Below, piece by piece: positions 29,069 to 37,101 of a DNA stretch of 64,000 nt. Every line of letters starts with the position of its first letter. Position 1 is the first letter of the stretch. The notes under the pieces are model-generated. The model made no database searches and had not been told where the DNA came from. It saw nothing but the letters and a program-made list of their open reading frames with translations. Origin of the DNA: Pseudomonas wenzhouensis. Lineage in GTDB: Bacteria > Pseudomonadota > Gammaproteobacteria > Pseudomonadales > Pseudomonadaceae. The stretch spans positions 2,108,001 to 2,172,000 of the forward strand of contig NZ_CP072610.1 in NCBI RefSeq assembly GCF_021029445.1, given 5' to 3'. A program made the translations under genes and the position numbers.

Positions 29069-29722
29069 ATGATTCGACATTCGCAGAATAGTAATCTCAT
29101 TATTCATAATGAGCTTGACTATCGTGGCTTGCCTATTCAGGTAGATAAAGGGCCTTTCATTCGTCAGTATCTACAAAAGCTGCATGCTACGATTGATCGA
29201 GCTCTTCAACAGTATTCTCGTGTCTTTGCCTTCAGGGTTGATCTTAGGTTTCCAGCAGCGTTTGTGCACGGCAGAGACGATAATGCAAGTCAAGTATTTA
29301 AAAAATTTTTAGATTCCTTTAAGTCCAAAATACACCACAATCGTTGTATGGCGCTTAGGGAAAACAAACATGCGCATCAGAGCCGCGTGCGGTACGTTTG
29401 GGCTAGAGAATTTGGGCAGCATGGGAAGCCGCATTACCATGTTGCATTCGTTCTCAATTACGATGCATTCAACGCTTTGGGTAAGTTTGAGCCTGGAAGG
29501 GATAACATGTTCAATCGACTCCAGGAAGCTTGGGCAAGTGCCTTGGGAACGTCGGTTGAGGCAGTGAGGGGTTTGGTTGAGATTCCTGACAATCCGAGCT
29601 ATAGCCTGCGTCGCGATGGCCTAGGGGTTGAAGAGTTTTTCTATCGAGCCAGTTACCTATGCAAGGCGCCTACCAAGGTTTATGGCGATGGCAGACATGG
29701 GTTTGACAGCAGTCGAATCTAA
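29069..29722 (+). CDS. HUH-type replication protein, inovirus Gp2 / YagK-YfjJ-like
   Basis: 217 residues from the ATG at 29069 (GGAG eight bases upstream). A WAREFGQHGKPHYHVAF segment contains the His-x-His pair (H122, H124) of HUH nucleases. Near 192-199 the YRASYLCK helix supplies two candidate nicking tyrosines and a lysine. Family members start rolling-circle replication of filamentous phages or satellites, or sit in cryptic prophages. It is AT-rich like the two genes before it, which together look like a small replicon relic. Length is normal and the frame is open. Confidence 0.75.
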   Translation: MIRHSQNSNLIIHNELDYRGLPIQVDKGPFIRQYLQKLHATIDRALQQYSRVFAFRVDLRFPAAFVHGRDDNASQVFKKFLDSFKSKIHHNRCMALRENKHAHQSRVRYVWAREFGQHGKPHYHVAFVLNYDAFNALGKFEPGRDNMFNRLQEAWASALGTSVEAVRGLVEIPDNPSYSLRRDGLGVEEFFYRASYLCKAPTKVYGDGRHGFDSSRI

Positions 29723-29785
29723 CTGCTGAAGCTAAGGATGGTCTGAAGGTAGTGAAGAATTTTTGCGTAGCTGCCTGCCAGAAAA

Positions 29786-29856
29786 TGTCCGGATCAGCGT
29801 GGAATCACTGTCCGAATGTGCGTGAAATAAGTGTCCGAGCCAGCGTGGAATCCGCA
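29786..29856 (+). mobile_element. Solitary IS21-type right end
   Basis: Three copies of TGTCCGnnnnnGCGTGGAAT at about 24-base spacing end in CGTGGAATCCGCA, the same terminal motif as the IS21 element at 20-24 kb, but with different repeat units. No transposase genes accompany it, so it is a leftover end of another IS21-family copy. Confidence 0.65.
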
Positions 29857-29946
29857 ATCAGCACCTGGGCTTGAAGCCTGCAGGGGCTCGTTGCCTGCGT
29901 AAGGGCACTCTGAACCGTGGTCGTCGCAGATAGGTCAATGGCAAGG

Positions 29947-31221
29947 CTACTTGGCCTTTGCGACCATCAACTCAGACCAGCGAGTGGTGTATGCGGGGGA
30001 GAGCAATTCTCTGCGCATAGCCCACTCGACAGGCTTGGCGATGCGTCCCGGCTGCAGCGTTCCACGTCCCCAGCGATTGTTGATCGCATCTAGGGTGCTC
30101 ATCAGTCGCTCGGTTTTCACGGGCTGCTCGGGGGCGAACAGATCCGGTGTGTACTCATTCTTGCGGCATAGATCCAACAGCAGCACCTGAGCCTTGGCGT
30201 AGCTGAAGCCCTCTCTGAAGACCTGCTGCAATCCAGCCTGGACGGTCTTGATGATCAGTAGGCTGTCGTCGGTAGGGTAGGGCAGTTGGCAGAGGATGCC
30301 ATTGGCGTATTTAGCCTCGGTTGGGTTGAACATCCCGGTGCGCAGACTCACACGCACCTGCCGGCATAGCGACTCCTGCTTGCGCAGCTTTTCAGCAGCG
30401 CGAGTGGCATAACTCGTGACAGCCTCCTGGATGGGGGCTAGCTCACGCAGACGCTTGCCGAATGAGCGACTGCTGCAGATCTCCTGCTTGGGTTCGATTT
30501 CGTTCTCGATCTCCAGACACGCCACACCGCGCAGTTCGCGCACAGTTTTCTCCACCACGACATTGAATCGCTTGCGCAGAGTCCAGGCATCCATCTGTGC
30601 CAAGTCCCAAGCTGTCTTGATTTGCATGCCTTCCAGGTGAGCGCGCATACGTGGACCAACGCCCCAGACTTCCTCTACTGGCATGGCCTTGAGCAGCTTG
30701 TCGCGCCGAACCGGATCGCGGATGTCTACGACGCCACCAGTTTGCTTCTGCCAGCGCTTGGCGGCGTTATTGGCGAGCTTGGCCAGTGTCTTGGTGGTGG
30801 CGATACCAATACCAACGGGTATGCCGGTCTTCTGCCTGATCTCTGCCTGCACCTGGCGACCTATCGACTCCAGAGGTTCAGGTAGCCCGGTCATATCGGC
30901 AAAGGCCTCGTCGATGCTATAGACCTCAATGCTTGGCAAGCGACTTTCCAAGATCGTCATCACGCGCTCGCTCATGTCGCCGTAGAGGGCGTAGTTGCTG
31001 CTGAAGGCGACGATGCCGTTGCGCTTGAGGTCGCTCCTGATCTCGTGGAACAGAGCGCCCATCTTCACGAACGGCTTGGCATCGGCAGAGCGAGCAATCA
31101 CACAGCCGTCGTTGTTGCTGAGCACGACGATGGGCGTGCGCAACAGATCTGGACGAAACACACGCTCGCAACTGGCGTAGAAGCTGTTGCAGTCAACCAG
31201 TGCGTATACCGGCTCAGCCAT
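29947..31221 (-). CDS. umuC: Error-prone DNA polymerase V catalytic subunit
   Basis: A 424-residue Y-family polymerase. The palm motifs are [16 protein letters not shown] (first Asp) and [11 protein letters not shown] (Asp-Glu). A helix-hairpin-helix ([16 protein letters not shown]), a little-finger domain ([15 protein letters not shown]) and a C-terminal tail follow. With processed UmuD it copies past DNA lesions. It overlaps umuD by 8 bases and is controlled by the LexA box upstream. Plasmid- and ICE-borne copies are called rulAB in pseudomonads; the island location fits that. Confidence 0.95.
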   Translation of the reverse strand: MAEPVYALVDCNSFYASCERVFRPDLLRTPIVVLSNNDGCVIARSADAKPFVKMGALFHEIRSDLKRNGIVAFSSNYALYGDMSERVMTILESRLPSIEVYSIDEAFADMTGLPEPLESIGRQVQAEIRQKTGIPVGIGIATTKTLAKLANNAAKRWQKQTGGVVDIRDPVRRDKLLKAMPVEEVWGVGPRMRAHLEGMQIKTAWDLAQMDAWTLRKRFNVVVEKTVRELRGVACLEIENEIEPKQEICSSRSFGKRLRELAPIQEAVTSYATRAAEKLRKQESLCRQVRVSLRTGMFNPTEAKYANGILCQLPYPTDDSLLIIKTVQAGLQQVFREGFSYAKAQVLLLDLCRKNEYTPDLFAPEQPVKTERLMSTLDAINNRWGRGTLQPGRIAKPVEWAMRRELLSPAYTTRWSELMVAKAK

Positions 31222-31651
31222 GGGTGAGGTGATTCCGCAGGCTATGAGTGACGACGCCCCAGATCGTCAGCTCATCGTTCTCCAGGATGTAACGCGGAGA
31301 GTAGGCCGGGTTCTCCGACTGGAGGATGAACTGGCCCTGTTCCTGTGCCAGGCGCTTTACCAGGACATCGCCGTTTAAGCAGGCAACGACCACATGGCCC
31401 GGTTTTGCTGGGATGGCGCGGCTGACGATCAGATAATCGCCGTCGAAGATGCCAGCCCCGCTCATGCTGTCACCGCTCACGGCAACCACATAGGTGTGCG
31501 GTGCTTGCAGATCCATCAGAGCATCAAGCGACAGCTTATGTTCCATGTGATCCAGCGCTGGGCTGGGAAAGCCAGCTGGAACACGTGCATCAAAGAGGGG
31601 AAGGACTGCCCTGCTGCGCTGCAGCGGGCCGAGGATAAGTGCGGTGCTCAT
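31214..31651 (-). CDS. umuD: UmuD-type S24 peptidase, polymerase V accessory subunit
   Basis: 145 residues with an Ala-Gly cleavage site in VPAGFPSPA near residue 25, catalytic Ser in [14 protein letters not shown] near 60 and Lys in VLVKRLA near 98. RecA filaments trigger self-cleavage to the active form. A LexA box lies 18 bases upstream of its start. Confidence 0.95.
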   Translation of the reverse strand: MSTALILGPLQRSRAVLPLFDARVPAGFPSPALDHMEHKLSLDALMDLQAPHTYVVAVSGDSMSGAGIFDGDYLIVSRAIPAKPGHVVVACLNGDVLVKRLAQEQGQFILQSENPAYSPRYILENDELTIWGVVTHSLRNHLTHG

Positions 31652-31668
31652 AACGGGCTGCCCAGTAA

Positions 31669-31684
31669 CTGTATTTGTATACAG
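31669..31684. promoter_or_regulatory. LexA (SOS) box
   Basis: CTGTATTTGTATACAG matches the CTG-N10-CAG consensus with the typical TA-rich centre. It should repress umuDC to the left. It also lies in the leader region of the small peptide gene to the right. Confidence 0.92.
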
Positions 31685-31828
31685 TAATCATCGCTCCGCT
31701 ATCCAGACAAGGCGCGTTCGTCGCCGGTGTTTGGGGTATGCACGGATTGTTTACAGGCGAAAAGTAGACAGATCGCGCTGTCGGGCCGTTCTCGCTAGGT
31801 TGGTGGAAACCGACCAGGAGGATCTCCT

Positions 31829-31930
31829 ATGAACTTGCTACCCACCCTTAACGATCTTTTGCCGTTGGCGCTGCTGCTGCCTGCACTGCTCGGGCTGGCC
31901 AAGCTGGCCTACGGCGGCACGACTGATTGA
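31829..31930 (+). CDS. 33-residue hydrophobic peptide, unknown
   Basis: A short frame (MNLLPTLNDLLPLALLL... to ...LAYGGTTD) with one probable membrane helix. It has a strong Shine-Dalgarno AGGAGG seven bases before the ATG. AGGAG and CTCCT pair across GAT, directly in front of the start, so the binding site may fold away. A second hairpin (GGTTGGT with ACCGACC) lies just before it. It is transcribed away from the LexA box. Size and character recall small SOS-linked or type I toxin peptides, but this is inference. Confidence 0.5.
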   Translation: MNLLPTLNDLLPLALLLPALLGLAKLAYGGTTD

Positions 31931-31983
31931 GAGATAGCCTCGCCTGGCGGCATCGACTCAAAGCCTGGCGTGCCTGCCGTTAG

Positions 31984-32862
31984 TCAGTGATACAGCCAGG
32001 GCTGTAGCTCTTCCAGGTTGGCGACCACGATCTGCTGAGCCGTGGCCTTGGCATGCACCTTGGTCGGATCGATCTGATAGCGCTGCAGCACGTACTGCAC
32101 CAACGCACCTCGGGTCTCGATCACCAGCTGTCCGTCACGCATGCCGTAGTCGGCTTCGATAATCGCGCGCTGCTCTGGCTTGAGGCGAGAATCCGGTTCA
32201 ATGATGACCTGCACCTGACTGTTCCAGCCCGGATCCTGCTCACGGGTGTTTTCGGTTTCGTCGTCCATTAACTCGGGCTCACCACGAAAGCGGCTGAGCA
32301 CAAAGTCCCGGTAATCTCGATTCTTCTCGCAATAGGCGCGAACGTGCCAGCGCATACCGGTGTAGATCAGCGTATGCGGCGCGATCAGGCGGGTTTCGCC
32401 ATCCGGCGTCGTGAAGGACACATACTCGCACTCCAGTCGCAGGCCCTCGCGACAGGCCTTGAGTAACGGGCGCAGCACCTCTGGGCGCACTGAGCGATCC
32501 GGCACATCCAGTACCTCAGTGTGCGCATAGGCCAATGCCAGCCCCTCAACATACGGTGCGCGGTCGTGATTCTGGTTGAGCAGGTACAGGTAAGCGCTCG
32601 CGCTGTCATCGATAAACAGCGGTTTGAAGTAGCGGCTTGGCACATACCCCTTTAAATGCTTGTCGTATTCCAGGTTCTTCGGCGCGTAGTCGGTGATGTA
32701 GGAATTGATGTCCTTCGACGCCTGCTGCCGGCTGATGCCGAAGCTCTGCATCAGATGACCTGTGGTCAGACGGCCCTCCCACCATGCGATGGTCTCGATC
32801 AGGCGGTAGCGAAGGGCCAGATCCCAGCGCACGGACTCGATTGACTGCTTGCGTTTCATCAC
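31984..32862 (-). CDS. WYL-domain transcriptional regulator (BrxR/CapW-like)
   Basis: 292 residues: an N-terminal winged helix (TTGHLMQSFGISRQQASKDINSYI), a WYL domain (YVSFTTPDGETRLIAPHTLIYTGMRWHVRAYCE..YRDFVLSR) and a C-terminal WCX-like extension (VQVIIEPDSRLKPEQRAIIE). This is the layout of repressors that guard BREX and CBASS loci and sense a ligand through the WYL pocket. It is divergent from the defence operon with an 18-bp palindrome between them, so it is the likely repressor of that operon and of itself. Confidence 0.85.
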   Translation of the reverse strand: MMKRKQSIESVRWDLALRYRLIETIAWWEGRLTTGHLMQSFGISRQQASKDINSYITDYAPKNLEYDKHLKGYVPSRYFKPLFIDDSASAYLYLLNQNHDRAPYVEGLALAYAHTEVLDVPDRSVRPEVLRPLLKACREGLRLECEYVSFTTPDGETRLIAPHTLIYTGMRWHVRAYCEKNRDYRDFVLSRFRGEPELMDDETENTREQDPGWNSQVQVIIEPDSRLKPEQRAIIEADYGMRDGQLVIETRGALVQYVLQRYQIDPTKVHAKATAQQIVVANLEELQPWLYH

Positions 32863-32882
32863 GGCTCCATCTGCGCGAAAAT

Positions 32883-32900
32883 TTTACCTGTACAGGTAAA
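32883..32900. promoter_or_regulatory. Palindromic operator for the WYL regulator
   Basis: TTTACCTGTACAGGTAAA is an 18-bp perfect palindrome 20 bases upstream of the regulator start and 95 bases before the first operon gene. Position and symmetry fit binding by a WYL dimer. Confidence 0.7.
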
Positions 32901-32995
32901 CACTCTAGATGCGTCCAGTAACGCTACATATCTTGATTGGCACAAGCAAGCCGGTAGCGCCTGCAAACCAGGAATCACAATCAAGGAGTAGCAAC

Positions 32996-33664
32996 ATGGC
33001 ATTGATCACCTGTTACGAGTGCGATCGTATGGCTAGCGATCAGGCGACGGCTTGCCCTCACTGTGGTGCCCCCATCGCTAAGCAGGCTGCTACGCCTCGA
33101 ACGCAGCCGGTATTCGTAGTCAACCGTAGAGTCGGCTTCTGGCTGGGCGTAGGCATTTTTCTATTTCCGGTCATTTTTGTTTGGTTCCTTCTACGCCAAG
33201 GGCATAGCACTACTAGCAGGGTGATCGGCTTTGCCTGGCTGGCGCTGGTGCTAGTTGCGATGGCTTCGGGGGATCGCCCGTCCGGCAAGGCTGCTACGAA
33301 CTCAAGTAACCAGACTCAGCCAGCCAAGGTGGCTGCACCGGCCGAGCCAATGATAGAAGTTAGCGCTCAGCAACTGGCCCAGGCCTATGACCGCAACACA
33401 GTCGCGGCCGATCAGCAGTTCAAAGGCAAGCGCTTCAAGATCACGGGCACGGTGGACTCCATCAACACCGACATGTTCGGCAACCCTTACGTCACCCTGC
33501 GTGGTGGGATAAACCAATTCATGGAACCGCAGTTCGAGCTGGATGAGGATCACGCCAACTATGCGGCCGGTTTGCAGTCAGGGCTGCGCATCAGCTTGAT
33601 CTGCACAGGTCACGGTGATGTGGCGAAAACGCCCATGTCGAAGGATTGCACGCCGGTCAACTGA
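32996..33664 (+). CDS. Zinc-ribbon, two-TM, OB-fold (tRNA_anti-like) protein
   Basis: 222 residues with AAGGAG eight bases before the ATG at 32996. An N-terminal zinc ribbon (CYECDRMASDQATACPHCGAP) is followed by two hydrophobic helices (about 45-95) and a C-terminal OB-fold segment (KRFKITGTVDSINTDMFGNPYVTL). Proteins of this kind are inner-membrane anchored with unknown ligands. It is the first gene after the palindromic operator and 170 bases before the SNF2 helicase, so it may be part of the defence operon or a passenger. Confidence 0.7.
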   Translation: MALITCYECDRMASDQATACPHCGAPIAKQAATPRTQPVFVVNRRVGFWLGVGIFLFPVIFVWFLLRQGHSTTSRVIGFAWLALVLVAMASGDRPSGKAATNSSNQTQPAKVAAPAEPMIEVSAQQLAQAYDRNTVAADQQFKGKRFKITGTVDSINTDMFGNPYVTLRGGINQFMEPQFELDEDHANYAAGLQSGLRISLICTGHGDVAKTPMSKDCTPVN

Positions 33665-33834
33665 AAACAGAACTGATGCTCAACAACGAGGCCCTGGCTC
33701 GATTCGCTTCATACGGTTAAGGTTCAGCATAAAACCGTATCTTCTTATGGCTAATAAGGATTTTTCGAGCAGAGCCAAGAAATCCAATTTCTTAATAGCC
33801 ATTTTGCTGACTTCAAAATTGAACGGAATCACCA

Positions 33835-36800
33835 ATGACTAATTCAGACACAGCGGCCAGTCACTTGCCTCGGGTTGGCATGCTTGCCACCGTCCGTAAC
33901 CGCCGCGGTGTGATCTCCTCCGTAGAGCCCTTCAGTGATAGCAAGACGTCTGCTTTGCTGCACTTGGTTACCATCGAGTTCAGTGATGCCGATGGTGATG
34001 CGGAAGAGTCCCTGCTGTGGGAGCGCGAGCGCGATCCGGTGGTATTGGAGCCGAATGCGCTGCCCAAAATTGATCGCGAAGCACCGATGCAGCAGGGCGA
34101 GTTCCTGGCTTTGCAGCGTGCCGCTCGCTGGAGCGCCCTCACTCCGTTCTTGTCGGCAAGTGACCCTCATGAGCGGTCCGAGCCAGTGCCGACTGCGCCG
34201 GTATATGGGGCGGTCAGCGTCGATGACTTCCAGCTTGTGCCTCTGGCGCGAGCGATGCGCATGCCCCGCGTTTCTCTACTGCTGGCCGATGATGTGGGTT
34301 TGGGTAAAACCGTCGAGGCCGGTCTGATTCTGGCTGAGCTGATCCGGAAGCGTCGTATCCGTCGGGTGCTAATCATCACTCCTGCGGCATTGCGCACCCA
34401 GTGGCAGCAGGAGATGGAAGAGAAGTTCTCTTTGGGCTTCGATATCGTCGACAAAGCCGCCACTCACAAGCTGCAAAAAGAGATGGGGCTTGATGCCAAC
34501 CCCTGGCGGGCGCTACCGCGAATCATCACCTCGTATCACTATCTACGTCAGCCTGATGTGCTGGAGCAGTTCATCGCCAATTGCGAATCTATTAAGCAAC
34601 GGGGTGGGGCACAGCTGCCGTGGGATTTGTTGATTGTCGATGAAGCCCACAACCTGATGCCGTCCAATTTTGGTGAGGACAGCGATCTGGCCAAAATGCT
34701 GCGGCTAATCACGCCGTATTTTGAGCACCGCCTGTTCCTGACTGCCACGCCTCACAATGGCCATACCCGCTGTTTCTCGGGCCTGCTGCAGCAGCTTGAT
34801 CCGGTCCGTTTCACTCAAACGCCAGACTTTACCGACAAAGAGCGCAAGATGATCGGCGATGTGTTGATCCGCCGACTTAAAAGCGAGATCAACGATCAGG
34901 ATCGTCAGGCAGGACGAGTACCGCGTTTTGCCAAGCGTTATCTGGAGCCGCTGCCGCTTTATATGTTCAAACCGGAACAGGAGCTGGCGGCTGCCGTTCG
35001 CAAGTTTTGCACGCAATTGAAAGGCATCATCCGCACCGCTCCAGAAGCACGCATGGTGCTCAACTTCGCTATCGAAATTCTGCGCAAGCGCCTCTTATCC
35101 TGCCCAGTGGCTTTTGCCGACAGCTGGCTGCGTTTCAAGGAGGGCTTGGCTGCCAAAGAGGCGCTTCAGGCTGCTGAGGTCGCGGCGGCCCGCCGCGCCA
35201 GTGAAGAAGATATCGATGATGACCAGGAGCGTGAGAGCCGCAGCCGGCATGCCGCTCAGGTTGTTGGCGCCTGGATGCACCCCTATGTGGATGTACTGCA
35301 GCCTGAGATTGATGCAATTGATGCTGCGCTCAAGTCTTTGGGTCTCGACAAGCAACCCGTTGTTCAAGCCAAGCCTAAATCTGATGCCCGCTTTGATCGC
35401 TTGCGTGAGCTGATCGGCAAGGAGCTGCGTAATGCAGAGCAGTGGAAGATCGATGAGCGTCTGATCATTTTCACCGAGTACAAGACCACACTCGATTACC
35501 TGGTCAACCGGTTGAATGCAGAATATGGGGCTGAGCCCGGTAGCATCTGTCAGCTCTATGGTGGCATGCATGAGGAAGAGCGCGAGGCGGTAAAACGCGC
35601 CTTCAACGACCCGGATGCGCCGGTGCGCATTCTGGTCGCGACCGATGCTGCTTCTGAAGGTCTTAACCTGCAGCACACCGCTCGCTTGTTGATGCATTAC
35701 GAGATCCCGTGGAACCCATCGCGTCTTGAGCAGCGTAACGGCCGTATCGATCGTCACGGCCAATCTCGGGATGTCACCATCTTTCACTTCACCAGCGAAG
35801 ATGACAGCGACCTGCAGTTCGTTGCCCGTGTACTCAGTAAGGTCAACGACATCCGTGAGGATCTGGGCTCGGTAGGAGAATTGTTCGATGCCGCGTTCCA
35901 GCGTCGAATGATGGAGATGAATGAAGATCGTGATGTGCTAGGTGATCTCGATCATCAGATAACCAGTCGTAGGAGTGCCACCGAAGACGCTCAGGTACAC
36001 ACCCAGGAGAGAGGTGAGGACGAAAAGCAGCGCCTTCAGCAACTCTTGGCCGATCTTGACCTGAGCCCTGAAACGCTCAAAGACACACTCGGCGTTGCCA
36101 TGAGCCTAGGTGCTTCACGTGAAGTGCTCGATGGCCCGGATGCCAAGGGGCGCATGCGCTTGCGTACACCGCTACCTATGCGTTGGCAGGCAGTGGTTGA
36201 TGACAGCCTGCGCTTACCTTCTCAGAGAGGTATCAGCGGCGCTATGCCCTGGCTGGTGTTCGACAACCACTTCTTTATCCACAACATCAATGGACGCCCA
36301 GTCTTCCGTCCATCTCCAGATACTGTGCTGTTGCACCTGGGGCATCCGTTGCTGCGTCAGTCGCTTAATGCCTTTGCGCGTCTGCGTTTTCCAGGAGGCC
36401 AAACCGACTTTCAGCCGCCTACCCGGTGGCTGGTTACGCGCGGCCAGGTGCCGGCTGGCGTCGAGGCTTTGGTGTTGTTCACCGTAGAAGAAATGGCGGT
36501 CAACAACTTGCGTGAAACCTTTCACCATTGGACCCGCACCCTGGCTTTGCCATTGAGCAACAACACCTTGGGTGAGCCTTTGCCTTATCAGGGGCCACAC
36601 CACGGTTTGTTGGCGGAGCAAAGCGTTGCCGACGTAGCTGCTGCACGCGAGCTATGGGACGAGGTTGAAGACGATATCAGGGCTCTATTGAGCAATTACC
36701 GAGCTGAGCTGACTCAGAGCCTTCGTACTCAACTCAAGACAGCGTACGAGCAAGCGAAGGAGCATGAAAAGGAAGCGTTCGAGCAACGCATTCGTGAAGT

Positions 36801-37101
36801 CGCCGCGCTGCAAAAAGCACAGAGTATCGAGAAGTTGAAGCGAGAGATTGAAGAGCAGCGCGTTGCCAGCATCCAGCACCAACTGTTTGACGATGCCGAT
36901 GCGCTGGCGGAAAAGCGTCTGCGTGATCTGGAGGATGAGCTTAAGCGTCGTCAGACCCAGTTCGGTGATCTGCAGGAGCGCTTGACCGAAGAGAAACGTC
37001 GCATTTTGGAGCAGGTGCTACCTCGTCGCTTCGAGCTGCGCGGCGAAGCACAGGTCTTCCCTGTCACTATCGAAATTCGTTTTCCGGAGGTGGGGGCATG
37101 A
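33835..37101 (+). CDS. SNF2-type helicase, DrmD-like
   Basis: 1088 residues. Motif I ADDVGLGKTVEAG near 150, DEAH box LIVDEAHN near 266, motif III LTATPHNG near 302. The second RecA-like domain has IFTEYKTTLDY near 544, ATDAASEGLNLQ near 602 and QRNGRIDRHGQ near 632. A long charged coiled coil occupies about 960-1080. This is the DrmD/RapA-like class of Swi2/Snf2 ATPase that opens class 1 DISARM loci, thought to translocate on double-stranded DNA. Its stop overlaps the methylase start by 4 bases (ATGA). Confidence 0.88.
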   Translation: MTNSDTAASHLPRVGMLATVRNRRGVISSVEPFSDSKTSALLHLVTIEFSDADGDAEESLLWERERDPVVLEPNALPKIDREAPMQQGEFLALQRAARWSALTPFLSASDPHERSEPVPTAPVYGAVSVDDFQLVPLARAMRMPRVSLLLADDVGLGKTVEAGLILAELIRKRRIRRVLIITPAALRTQWQQEMEEKFSLGFDIVDKAATHKLQKEMGLDANPWRALPRIITSYHYLRQPDVLEQFIANCESIKQRGGAQLPWDLLIVDEAHNLMPSNFGEDSDLAKMLRLITPYFEHRLFLTATPHNGHTRCFSGLLQQLDPVRFTQTPDFTDKERKMIGDVLIRRLKSEINDQDRQAGRVPRFAKRYLEPLPLYMFKPEQELAAAVRKFCTQLKGIIRTAPEARMVLNFAIEILRKRLLSCPVAFADSWLRFKEGLAAKEALQAAEVAAARRASEEDIDDDQERESRSRHAAQVVGAWMHPYVDVLQPEIDAIDAALKSLGLDKQPVVQAKPKSDARFDRLRELIGKELRNAEQWKIDERLIIFTEYKTTLDYLVNRLNAEYGAEPGSICQLYGGMHEEEREAVKRAFNDPDAPVRILVATDAASEGLNLQHTARLLMHYEIPWNPSRLEQRNGRIDRHGQSRDVTIFHFTSEDDSDLQFVARVLSKVNDIREDLGSVGELFDAAFQRRMMEMNEDRDVLGDLDHQITSRRSATEDAQVHTQERGEDEKQRLQQLLADLDLSPETLKDTLGVAMSLGASREVLDGPDAKGRMRLRTPLPMRWQAVVDDSLRLPSQRGISGAMPWLVFDNHFFIHNINGRPVFRPSPDTVLLHLGHPLLRQSLNAFARLRFPGGQTDFQPPTRWLVTRGQVPAGVEALVLFTVEEMAVNNLRETFHHWTRTLALPLSNNTLGEPLPYQGPHHGLLAEQSVADVAAARELWDEVEDDIRALLSNYRAELTQSLRTQLKTAYEQAKEHEKEAFEQRIREVAALQKAQSIEKLKREIEEQRVASIQHQLFDDADALAEKRLRDLEDELKRRQTQFGDLQERLTEEKRRILEQVLPRRFELRGEAQVFPVTIEIRFPEVGA

